Origin: Xanthobacteraceae bacterium | GTDB lineage: Bacteria > Pseudomonadota > Alphaproteobacteria > Rhizobiales > Xanthobacteraceae | Reading direction: 5' to 3' | Assembly (NCBI GenBank): GCA_030043285.1 | Contig: JASHXZ010000253.1 | Location: forward strand, 1 to 6,876 | DNA length: 6,876 nucleotides | Notes under the pieces: model-generated | Database searches by the model: none | What the model was told of the DNA's origin: nothing | Seen by the model: the letters and a program-made list of their open reading frames with translations, nothing else | Shown: positions 1-6,589 of the stretch, piece after piece | Numbering within the stretch: the stretch's first letter is position 1 | Layout: each line of letters begins with the position of its first letter | Made by a program: the position numbers and the translations under genes

Positions 1-424
1 CGCCGATCTGCACCGGCGTGGCGGCGCCGATATTGGTGCCGGGCGCCATGGCGGCGATGGCGCTCGCATAGGCGATGTAGGTGCCGGCGCTGGCGGCCCG
101 CGCGCCGCTCGGCGCCACGAAGGTCGCGACCGGCACCGGCGACGCGAGGATGGCGCGGATGATCTGGCGCATCGAGGTATCGAGGCCGCCCGGCGTATTC
201 ATACGCAGCACGATCAACCCGGCGTCGCCGCTCGCCGCCGCGGTAGCGATCTCACGGTCCACATAATCGGCCATTGCCGGCCCGATCGCGCCGTCGATGT
301 CGAGCACCACCGCGCGGCCCGCAGCATATGCCTGTGGCGCGGAAACGATGCAAAAAGCCAGCAAAACGGCCGCGACCGCCAGGATAGCGTCGAACGCGCG
401 CCGCCGGATGCGATAATGATCCAT
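1..424 (-). CDS. nfeD: NfeD-family membrane-bound serine protease (ClpP class), N-terminal part, cut by window edge
   Basis: The minus-strand frame from the ATG at 424-422 gives 141 residues and runs off the left edge. Residues 1-34 look like a signal peptide or membrane anchor: basic RIRRR, a hydrophobic stretch at about 13-28, and a plausible cleavage AYA|A after residue 34. The ClpP/crotonase-like protease fold follows, with MNTPGGLDTSMRQII (75-89) and then APSGARAASAGTYIA (104-118). By analogy with archaeal NfeD homologues, S112 in AASAGTY is the likely nucleophile; the partner Lys would lie beyond the edge. GTNIGAATPV (129-138) is also typical. Family members cleave hydrophobic segments of stomatin-like partners at the membrane. 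An in-frame stop lies upstream at 490-488, so only ATG 424 or a TTG at 433 could start it. No strong Shine-Dalgarno is visible. It is divergent from the sugar-phosphate operon and probably unrelated to it. Confidence 0.88.
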   Translation of the reverse strand, partial: MDHYRIRRRAFDAILAVAAVLLAFCIVSAPQAYAAGRAVVLDIDGAIGPAMADYVDREIATAAASGDAGLIVLRMNTPGGLDTSMRQIIRAILASPVPVATFVAPSGARAASAGTYIAYASAIAAMAPGTNIGAATPVQIG

Positions 425-486
425 CGAAGCCAAACCGAAAGCGGCGAGAATTCTAGGCTCGTCCGCCGTTTCGTTGCATATCGCGC

Positions 487-515
487 ATTATAGCCGGCTC
501 GCGCGGGCGCGTCCC
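487..515 (-). promoter_or_regulatory. Possible sigma70-type promoter for nfeD
   Basis: Read on the minus strand, 492-487 is a perfect TATAAT, the only AT-rich hexamer of this kind in the 203-base divergent gap. With a 17-base spacer the -35 position (515-510) reads GGGACG, which matches TTGACA at only three positions. The predicted start of transcription would lie near 480, leaving a leader of about 55 bases before the nfeD ATG. The -10 is good and the -35 weak, so this is tentative. I could not find a convincing plus-strand promoter for tkt in the same gap. Confidence 0.3.
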
Positions 516-587
516 ATGAGGAGCGACCACAGGGCGTACCGTTCACCGGATATTCGGAACTTCGACGACGCGCCGCGAGTTGTAAAC

Positions 588-617
588 GGGGGAGCTCCAC
601 CCAGTGCCGCAGAGGGG
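588..617 (+). promoter_or_regulatory. Two alternative ribosome binding sites deciding the tkt start
   Basis: Two purine-rich sites precede two in-frame starts of transketolase. GGGGGAG at 588-594 lies 9 bases before a GTG at 604. AGAGGGG at 611-617 lies 10 bases before an ATG at 628. Both are plausible, and the products differ by only eight residues (MPQRGVSI). I preferred ATG because it is the stronger start codon and because the extra residues match nothing conserved in transketolases. Confidence 0.45.
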
Positions 618-627
618 TGTTTCCATC

Positions 628-2739
628 ATGCCGACAACCGAATCCCGTAAACGCGAGCCGTCGCGGGCGCTGGCCTGCGGTCCGGCCGAGCTGTCCGCCC
701 GCGCCGACCTGTTGTGCATCAACACCATCCGCACCTTGGCGATGGACGCGGTGCAGAAGGCCAATTCCGGCCATCCCGGCACGCCGATGGCGCTGGCGCC
801 GGTGGCCTATACGCTCTGGCAACGGGCGCTGCGGTTCGATTGTGACGATCCGCGCTGGTTCAATCGCGACCGCTTCGTGCTGTCGAACGGCCACGCCTCG
901 ATGCTGCTCTACGCGCTGTTGCATCTGGCGCGCGTCGCCGATCCGGATGAGCCCGGCCGACCTGCGGTCAGTCTCGACGACATCAAGCGCTTCCGCCAGC
1001 TTGACAGCCGCTGCCCCGGTCATCCCGAGCACGGCCACACGCCGGGCGTCGAAACCACGACCGGCCCGCTCGGCCAGGGCTGCGGCAACAGCGTCGGCAT
1101 GGCGATCGGCGCACGCTGGCTGGCAAGCCGGTTCAACCGGCCGGACTTTTGCCTGTTCGATTTCGACGTCTACACGTTCTGCAGCGACGGCGATCTGATG
1201 GAGGGCGTCGCCAGCGAAGCCGCGTCGCTGGCCGGACACTTGCAGCTGTCGAACCTGTGCTGGATCTACGACAACAATCACATCACCATCGACGGCGCGA
1301 CCGACATCACCTTCAGCGAGAACGTCGCGGCGCGGTTTCGCGCCTATCGCTGGGCGGTGATCCACGTCGCCGACGCCAACGACTGCGAGGCGGTCGACGA
1401 GGCGCTGGTGCAGTTTCGCAAACGGAGCGACCGGCCGACCTTGATCATCGTCGACAGCCACATCGCCTACGGCGCGCCGCACAAGCAGGACACCAGCGCC
1501 GCCCATGGCGAGCCGCTCGGCGAGGACGAGGTGCGGGGCGCCAAGAAGAGCTACGGCTGGCCCGAGGACGCGCACTTCCTGGTGCCGGACGGCGTCTACG
1601 GCCATTTCGCGACGGGCGTCGCCGAGCGCGGCCGCAATCTGCATCGGCAATGGAATGAAAAATTCGCCGAATATTGCCGCGCCTATCCGGAGCTCGGCGC
1701 GCGGCTCAAAGCGATCCACACGGGCGAGCTGCCGCCGCGCTGGGATTCGAACCTGCCGAGCTTTCCACCGGACGCCAAAGGGATGGCGACGCGCGAATCC
1801 TCGGGCAAAGTGCTCAACGCCATTGCGCAGAATTATCCGTGGCTGATCGGCGGCGCCGCCGATCTCGGCGCCTCGACCAAGACGCCGCTGAAATTCGAAT
1901 CCGCCGGCTATTTCGAGCCGGCCGAACCCGCCGGCCGCAATCTGAATTTCGGTATTCGCGAACACGCCATGGGCGCCGTGCTCAACGGGTTGGCGCTCGA
2001 CGGTCTGCGGCCGTTCGGCTCGAGCTTTCTGATCTTCTCCGACTACATGCGGCCGCCGATGCGGCTTGCCGCGATGATGCAGCTGCCGACGATCTATATC
2101 TTCACCCACGACTCCATCGGGCTCGGCGAGGACGGCCCGACCCATCAGCCGGTCGAGCAGCTGATCGGGCTGCGCAACGTGCCTGGATTGACGGTCATCC
2201 GGCCGGCCGATGCCAACGAGGTGATCGAAGCCTGGCGCGTGCTCATCAAGCTCAAGACGCCGGTCTTGCTCGCGCTGTCCCGCCAGCCGCTTCCCACGCT
2301 CGACCGCAGCCGCTACGGTTCGGCGGACGGATTGGCACGTGGCGGCTATGTGTTGGCCGACGCACCGGGCGGCCGGCCCGAGGTGATTTTGATCGGCACG
2401 GGAAGTGAAGTTACTCCCTGTCTGGCAGCGGCCGACATGCTGGCGAAGCAAAGCATCGCCGTGCGCGTCGTCAGCCTGCCGTCGTGGGAGCTGTTCGACC
2501 AGCAGGATGAAGCGTATCGCGAGTCGGTTCTGCCCAAAGCGGTCGCCGCGCGCGTCGCGGTCGAAGCCGGCGCCACCCGCGGCTGGGAGCGTTACGCCGG
2601 CGTCGACGGCGCTGTTATCGGTATGCATCGGTTCGGCGCCTCGGCGCCGCTCAAGGACGTCATGAAAGCCTTCGGCTTTACCGCCGAGCACATCGCGGCG
2701 GTCGCCAAGGAGCAGATTGCGAAATGGAAGGGGCCATGA
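628..2739 (+). CDS. tkt: Transketolase
   Basis: Thiamine diphosphate enzyme of the non-oxidative pentose phosphate pathway; it moves two-carbon units between ketose and aldose phosphates (xylulose-5-P with ribose-5-P or erythrose-4-P) in the cytoplasm. The 703 residues from ATG 628 are slightly longer than the usual 660-680, owing to an N-terminal extension of about 25 residues. Motifs in order: KANSGHPGTPMA (44-55), SNGHASML (86-93), TTGPLGQG (144-151), the ThDP/Mg motif CSDGDLMEG (185-193) with D187, and DNNHIT (215-220) with N217 and I219 at the expected spacing. The pyrimidine domain has FGIREHAMGA (441-450) with catalytic E445 and FTHDSIGLGEDGPTHQP (492-508). The C-terminal domain has IGTGSEV (589-595). 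The first Gly of the usual GDG is Ser (S186). It is the first gene of the operon as seen, and its TGA overlaps the tal ATG. A GTG at 604 is an alternative start. Confidence 0.96.
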   Translation: MPTTESRKREPSRALACGPAELSARADLLCINTIRTLAMDAVQKANSGHPGTPMALAPVAYTLWQRALRFDCDDPRWFNRDRFVLSNGHASMLLYALLHLARVADPDEPGRPAVSLDDIKRFRQLDSRCPGHPEHGHTPGVETTTGPLGQGCGNSVGMAIGARWLASRFNRPDFCLFDFDVYTFCSDGDLMEGVASEAASLAGHLQLSNLCWIYDNNHITIDGATDITFSENVAARFRAYRWAVIHVADANDCEAVDEALVQFRKRSDRPTLIIVDSHIAYGAPHKQDTSAAHGEPLGEDEVRGAKKSYGWPEDAHFLVPDGVYGHFATGVAERGRNLHRQWNEKFAEYCRAYPELGARLKAIHTGELPPRWDSNLPSFPPDAKGMATRESSGKVLNAIAQNYPWLIGGAADLGASTKTPLKFESAGYFEPAEPAGRNLNFGIREHAMGAVLNGLALDGLRPFGSSFLIFSDYMRPPMRLAAMMQLPTIYIFTHDSIGLGEDGPTHQPVEQLIGLRNVPGLTVIRPADANEVIEAWRVLIKLKTPVLLALSRQPLPTLDRSRYGSADGLARGGYVLADAPGGRPEVILIGTGSEVTPCLAAADMLAKQSIAVRVVSLPSWELFDQQDEAYRESVLPKAVAARVAVEAGATRGWERYAGVDGAVIGMHRFGASAPLKDVMKAFGFTAEHIAAVAKEQIAKWKGP

Positions 2740-3614
2740 ATCGGTTGCGGGCGCTCGCAGAACAAGGCCAGGCAGTCTGGCTCGATTTTTTATCGCGCGA
2801 CATCATCCACAACGGACATTTGCAGCAACTGATCGATCAGGACGGTCTCGCCGGCATCACCTCCAACCCGTCGATCTTCGAGAAGGCGATGGGCGACTCG
2901 GAGACCTACGATACCGACATCGCCCACTTGGTCGGCGACGGCAGCCTGCCGGTCAGCCGAATTTACGAACGGCTGGCAACGGCGGACATCGCCGCCGCCG
3001 CCGACAGGCTGCGCCCGCTCTACGACCGCACCGACGGCCGGCACGGTTTTGTCAGCATCGAAGTATCGCCGTATCTGGCGATGGACACCGCCGGCACCCT
3101 GATGGAAGCGCGGCGGCTGTGGACCGAAGTGCAGCGCGAGAACATTTTCATCAAGGTGCCGGCTACCGCGGCCGGCATTCCGGCGATCCGCGAGCTCCTG
3201 GCCGAAGGCATCAACGTCAACATCACGCTGCTGTTCTCGCAAAACGTCTACGAGGAGGTCGTCGAAGCGTTTTTGGCCGGGCTGGAGCAGCGCGTCGCCA
3301 AGGGTGCGCCGATCGACCGGATTGCGAGCGTCGCCAGCTTTTTTGTCAGCCGCATCGACACCGCCGCCGACAAGCTGCTCGACGAGGCCGCGGCCCATGC
3401 AGCGAGCGAGCAAGAACGAAAGGCGCTGCTCGGTCTGCGCGGCAAGGTCGCGATTGCCAACGCCAAGCTCGCCTACCGGCGCTGGCAGAAGCGCTTTGCC
3501 GGCTCGCGCTGGGAGCGTTTGCGAACACGCGGTGCGCGGCCGCAGCAACTGTTGTGGGCCTCGACCGGCACCAAAACCCGGCCTACAGCGACGTGCTCTA
3601 TATCGACCAGCTGA
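2736..3614 (+). CDS. tal: Transaldolase part of the fusion, ending early after the frameshift
   Basis: Transaldolase transfers dihydroxyacetone from sedoheptulose-7-P to glyceraldehyde-3-P through a Schiff base. The frame gives 292 residues, of which 1-280 are authentic. Visible motifs: VWLDFLSRD (14-22) with D17, ITSNPSIFEK (41-50), FVSIEVSPYLA (105-115) with E109, IFIKVPAT (137-144) with Schiff-base K140, INVNITLLFS (159-168) and ASVASFFVSRID (197-208). After ASTGTK (275-280) the last 12 residues (TRPTATCSISTS) match nothing in the family, whereas NPAYSDVLY appears in the -1 frame. About 95 C-terminal residues of the domain are therefore lost in this frame, and the product is probably unstable or inactive unless recoded. 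ATG 2736 overlaps the tkt stop (ATGA) and gives the typical MNRLRALAEQGQ start. ATG 2724, 11 bases after AAGGAG (2707-2712), would add four residues. Confidence 0.85.
   Translation: MNRLRALAEQGQAVWLDFLSRDIIHNGHLQQLIDQDGLAGITSNPSIFEKAMGDSETYDTDIAHLVGDGSLPVSRIYERLATADIAAAADRLRPLYDRTDGRHGFVSIEVSPYLAMDTAGTLMEARRLWTEVQRENIFIKVPATAAGIPAIRELLAEGINVNITLLFSQNVYEEVVEAFLAGLEQRVAKGAPIDRIASVASFFVSRIDTAADKLLDEAAAHAASEQERKALLGLRGKVAIANAKLAYRRWQKRFAGSRWERLRTRGARPQQLLWASTGTKTRPTATCSISTS
3573..3576 (+). other. Frameshift site in the tal-pgi fusion (short A run)
   Basis: The tal frame reads ACC AAA ACC CGG here, giving T-K-T-R, whereas transaldolases read T-K-N-P-A-Y-S-D. AAC CCG GCC TAC, coding N-P-A-Y, lies in the -1 frame from 3575. 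Five A instead of four would join the two frames exactly. A -1 slip would make the lysine tRNA move from AAA to CAA, a poor re-pairing, and the site does not fit the X XXY YYZ heptamer. An A4 run is also short for polymerase slippage. A base lost by mutation or in sequencing or assembly is the simplest reading. Confidence 0.85.
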
Positions 3615-3637
3615 TCGGTCCCGACACCGTCAACACC

Positions 3638-5599
3638 ATGCCGGAAAACACCATGGACGCGTTCCGCGACCATGGCGCGGCGCGCGAGACGCTGACGGCG
3701 CACGTCGGCGAAGCCCAAGTCACGCTCGCCGCGCTCGACCGCGCCGGCATCTCGCTCGACGGCATCACCGCCAAGCTGGCGACCGACGGCGTCAAGCTGT
3801 TCTGCGATGCCTTCGACAAGCTCAACGGCGCGCTCGCTGAAAAGCGGCGGCGTTTTTTGGGGCCGGCGCATAACAGCCAGACCGCGGCGCTGCCGGAGCC
3901 GCTCAAAAGCGAAGTCGGCAAAGCCAGCGAAGCCTGGCGCGCGCAGGGCGATATCCGCCGGCTGTGGAACGAAGACGCCGCGCTGTGGACCGGCCGCGAC
4001 GAGAACGATTGGCTGGGCTGGCTCGATGTCATCGACGCGCAATTGCGCGACATGCCGAGCCTGACCGAGTTCGCCGAGGAAGTGCAAGCGCGACCGTTCA
4101 CGGACGCGCTCCTGCTCGGCATGGGCGGCTCGAGCCTCGGTCCCGAAGTCTTGGCCGAGAGTCTCGGCTCGGCGCGGGGCTTTCCCAAGCTGCACGTGCT
4201 CGATTCCACCGACCCGGCGCAGGTCAAAAACTTCGAGCAAAAAGTCGATCTGGCGCGCACCCTGTTCATCGTCTCCAGCAAATCCGGCACCACGCTGGAG
4301 CCGAACGTGCTGATGGAGTATTTCTTCGACAAAGCCGCGGCCGTGATCGGCCGCACCGACGCCGGCCGCCATTTTGTCGCCATCACCGATCCCGGCTCGG
4401 CGCTGGAAAAGGCCGCGGCGCAAAGAAAATTTCATCGCGTCTTTCATGGCGTGCCGAGCATCGGCGGCCGCTACTCGGTGCTTTCGGCGTTCGGCATGGT
4501 GCCGCTCGCCGCCATGGGGCGAGACGTCCGCGCGTTTCTCGAGTCGGCACGCATGATGGCGCGCTCCTGCGGCGACGACGTGCCGCCGGCGCAGAATCCG
4601 GGTGTCGAACTTGGCCTCATCATCGGCACCGCGGCGCGGCAAGGCCGCGACAAGGTCACCATCGCGGCGTCGCCGTCGCTCGCCTCGTTTGGCGCCTGGA
4701 CCGAGCAACTGCTCGCGGAATCGACCGGCAAGCACGGCAAGGGCGTGATCCCGATCGGCGACGAAACGCTCGGCGAGCCGTCGGTCTACGATGCGCATCG
4801 GCTGTTGGTCTATGTGCGCGATGCCGCCCACGCCGATGCCGCGCAGGACAAGGCGATCGACGCGCTCGAACGCGCCGGCCAGCCCGTGGTGCGCATTGGC
4901 CTTAAGTCGCCCGAGCAGATCGCCCAGGAATTCTTCCGCTTCGAGATCGCGACCGCGGTGGCGGGTGCGCTGATCGGCATCGATCCGTTCGACCAGCCCG
5001 ACGTCGAAGCGAGCAAAGTCGCGGCGCGCGAATTGACCGATGCGTACGAAAAGACCGGCGCGCTCGCCGCCGACACGCCGGTGTTCCGGCAGAACGGCAT
5101 CGCGCTTTACACCGACGAGCGCAATGCCGCGGCGCTGCGGCAGGCCGGCGCCAATTCGACGCTAGAGAGCTGGCTCGGCGCCCACTTCGCGCGCATCCAC
5201 GACGGCGACTATTTCGGTGTGCTCGCCTTCATCGAACGCAACGGCGCCCATTTCCGTACGCTGCAGGACCTGCGCACCGCGGTGCGTGACGCGAAGCACG
5301 TGGCCACGTGCCTGCAATTCGGGCCGCGCTTTCTGCACTCCACCGGCCAGGCCTACAAAGGCGGGCCGAATTCCGGCGTGTTTCTGCAGATTACCGCGGA
5401 CGCAGCATCCGACGTCGCAATCCCCGGCCGCAAGGCAAGCTTCGGCGTCATCGAAGCCGCGCAGGCGCGCGGCGATTTTCGCGTGCTGGCCGAACGCGGC
5501 CGCCGCGTGTTGCGCGCCCATATTGGATCCGATGGCGGCGCGGACCCCAATTCCGGCCTCGCTGCGCTCACCAAGGCGGCGCGGTCCGCGCTACGATGA
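3638..5599 (+). CDS. pgi: C-terminal transaldolase remnant plus glucose-6-phosphate isomerase domain of the fusion
   Basis: PGI interconverts glucose-6-P and fructose-6-P. The coherent frame begins at 3575 (NPAYSDVLY). ATG 3638 is the first ATG after the shift, 23 bases past the tal stop and without a Shine-Dalgarno, so independent translation is doubtful. In numbering of the restored fusion, the end of transaldolase (DTVNTMPENTMDAFRDHG, 297-314) precedes the PGI domain from about 391. PGI motifs: LGMGGSSLGPE (461-471), sugar-phosphate-binding SSKSGTTLE (514-522), IGGRYSVLS (576-584) and AWTEQLLAESTGKHGKG (654-670), where E662 is a likely catalytic Glu. Further on are FDQPDVEASK (752-761) and HSTGQAYKGGPNSGVFLQI (868-886), with K875 the likely catalytic Lys. 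The domain is complete, about 560 residues, and ends 9 bases before gnd. All of this indicates a functional PGI if the upstream frame is restored. Confidence 0.88.
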   Translation: MPENTMDAFRDHGAARETLTAHVGEAQVTLAALDRAGISLDGITAKLATDGVKLFCDAFDKLNGALAEKRRRFLGPAHNSQTAALPEPLKSEVGKASEAWRAQGDIRRLWNEDAALWTGRDENDWLGWLDVIDAQLRDMPSLTEFAEEVQARPFTDALLLGMGGSSLGPEVLAESLGSARGFPKLHVLDSTDPAQVKNFEQKVDLARTLFIVSSKSGTTLEPNVLMEYFFDKAAAVIGRTDAGRHFVAITDPGSALEKAAAQRKFHRVFHGVPSIGGRYSVLSAFGMVPLAAMGRDVRAFLESARMMARSCGDDVPPAQNPGVELGLIIGTAARQGRDKVTIAASPSLASFGAWTEQLLAESTGKHGKGVIPIGDETLGEPSVYDAHRLLVYVRDAAHADAAQDKAIDALERAGQPVVRIGLKSPEQIAQEFFRFEIATAVAGALIGIDPFDQPDVEASKVAARELTDAYEKTGALAADTPVFRQNGIALYTDERNAAALRQAGANSTLESWLGAHFARIHDGDYFGVLAFIERNGAHFRTLQDLRTAVRDAKHVATCLQFGPRFLHSTGQAYKGGPNSGVFLQITADAASDVAIPGRKASFGVIEAAQARGDFRVLAERGRRVLRAHIGSDGGADPNSGLAALTKAARSALR

Positions 5600-5608
5600 G
5601 GTCGTCGC

Positions 5609-6589
5609 ATGCAGCTCGGCATGGTGGGTCTCGGCCGCATGGGCGGCAATATCGTGCAGCGCCTGATGCAGCACGGCCATTCCTGCGTCGTCTTTGACAA
5701 GAACGCCGACGCGGTGGCGTCGCTCGCCGGCAACGGCGCGACTGGCAGCCAAAGTCTCGGCGACCTGGCCGCGAAGCTGACCGCCCCGCGCGCGGTGTGG
5801 CTGATGCTGCCGGCCGGCAAGGTGACTGATGATGCAGTCGCGGAGTTCGGCAATGTGCTCGAGGCCGGCGACATCGTGATCGACGGCGGCAACTCGTTCT
5901 ACAAGGACGATGTGCGCCGCGCCGGCGCGCTCAAGCCTAAAGGCATCCATTACGTCGACGTCGGCACCAGCGGCGGCGTGTGGGGCCGCGAGCGCGGCTA
6001 TTGCATGATGATCGGCGGCGACAAAGACGTCGTCCATCATCTCGATCCGATTTTCGCAGCGCTTGCGCCCGGCCTCGGCAATATCGAGCGCACGACCGGA
6101 CGCGACGGCCGCGATCCGCGGCCGGAGCGCGGCTACATGCATTGCGGGCCGAACGGCGCCGGCCATTTCGTCAAGATGATCCACAACGGCATCGAGTACG
6201 GCTTGATGCAGGCTTATGCGGAAGGCTTCGCCATTCTCGAGCGCGCCGATGCGGAGGCGCGGCCGCCCGATGAGCGCTACGAGCTCGACACCGCCGATAT
6301 CGCCGAAGTGTGGCGGCGCGGCAGCGTGATTTCGTCCTGGCTCCTCGATCTCACCTCGCTGGCGCTCGCCGGCGATCCGAAGCTCGAAGGGTTCTCCGGC
6401 ATCGTCGCCGATTCCGGCGAAGGCCGCTGGACCGTGAACACCGCGATCGAGCAGGCGGTGCCGGCGACGGTGCTCTCCGCCGCGCTCTATGCGCGGTTTC
6501 GCTCACGCGACGACCATGGCTTTGCCGACCGGCTGCTCTCGGCCATGCGCAAGGAATTCGGGGGCCACATCGAACCCAAGAGTGGATGA
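5609..6589 (+). CDS. gnd: 6-phosphogluconate dehydrogenase, decarboxylating, short NAD-type
   Basis: Oxidative decarboxylation of 6-phosphogluconate to ribulose-5-P with reduction of a nicotinamide cofactor. The 326-residue length fits the short bacterial class (about 300-340) rather than the 470-residue E. coli type. The N-terminal Rossmann fold shows [15 protein letters not shown] (5-19), with the second strand ending [11 protein letters not shown] (26-36). D30 stands where NADP-dependent forms carry Asn-Arg, which suggests NAD preference (inference). [11 protein letters not shown] (91-101) and [10 protein letters not shown] (117-126) bind substrate. [19 protein letters not shown] (180-198) holds catalytic K189, N193 and E197. 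The C-terminal helical domain continues through [14 protein letters not shown] (268-281) to a normal end. GAGG at 5598-5601 lies 7 bases before the ATG and overlaps the pgi stop. Its own TGA overlaps the zwf ATG. I see no defects. Confidence 0.95.
   Translation: MQLGMVGLGRMGGNIVQRLMQHGHSCVVFDKNADAVASLAGNGATGSQSLGDLAAKLTAPRAVWLMLPAGKVTDDAVAEFGNVLEAGDIVIDGGNSFYKDDVRRAGALKPKGIHYVDVGTSGGVWGRERGYCMMIGGDKDVVHHLDPIFAALAPGLGNIERTTGRDGRDPRPERGYMHCGPNGAGHFVKMIHNGIEYGLMQAYAEGFAILERADAEARPPDERYELDTADIAEVWRRGSVISSWLLDLTSLALAGDPKLEGFSGIVADSGEGRWTVNTAIEQAVPATVLSAALYARFRSRDDHGFADRLLSAMRKEFGGHIEPKSG

Larger units (their letters stand above)
2736..5599 (+). pseudogene. Fused transaldolase-glucose-6-phosphate isomerase locus, interrupted by a frameshift
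   Basis: The locus as a whole encodes the known bifunctional Tal-PGI architecture. Residues 1-280 lie in one frame, and residues 281-954 continue at once in the -1 frame from 3575. If one A is added to the AAAA run at 3573-3576, a single 954-residue protein results: transaldolase at about 1-375, a linker at about 376-390 (GPAHNSQTAALPEPL), and PGI at about 391-954. No other break occurs in the 2.9 kb, and every visible motif of both enzymes is intact, so the lesion is either recent or an artefact. The fusion would join consecutive reactions, since transaldolase makes fructose-6-P and PGI converts it to glucose-6-P. As written, the sequence gives a shortened transaldolase and a PGI frame without its own obvious start, hence the pseudogene label. 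If the missing base is an error, this should be read as one intact CDS. Confidence 0.8.

Noticed and set aside
474..492. TTGCAT (474-479) and CATTATAG (486-493) as a plus-strand promoter for tkt
   Set aside because: The two elements are only about 8 bases apart, far short of the 16-18 needed. The AT-rich block reads better as TATAAT on the minus strand.
214..2691. An 825-codon open frame on the minus strand across the tkt region
   Set aside because: Its translation is low-complexity, rich in Arg, Ala, Gly and His with no recognisable domain. It lies opposite a clear transketolase, and near its start in nfeD it is in the wrong frame for that gene. Such long antisense frames are expected in GC-rich DNA with few stop codons.
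2717..3574. Upstream extension of the PGI frame, open from 2717 through the tal region
   Set aside because: The translation here is Arg-rich and matches nothing, while the neighbouring frame gives perfect transaldolase. The frame is open only by chance, so the 960-residue reading from 2717 is not a real protein in its first 286 residues.
3570..3580. Programmed -1 ribosomal frameshifting as the explanation of the tal-pgi frame change
   Set aside because: ACC AAA ACC is not a canonical slippery heptamer, re-pairing on CAA would be poor, and I see no obvious Shine-Dalgarno-like stimulator at the right distance upstream. It is not excluded, but it is less likely than mutation or base-calling error.
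3473..4831. A 452-codon minus-strand open frame opposite the PGI domain
   Set aside because: It has the same Arg/Ala/Val/Gly-biased shadow composition, lies opposite well-conserved PGI motifs, and has no family signature of its own.
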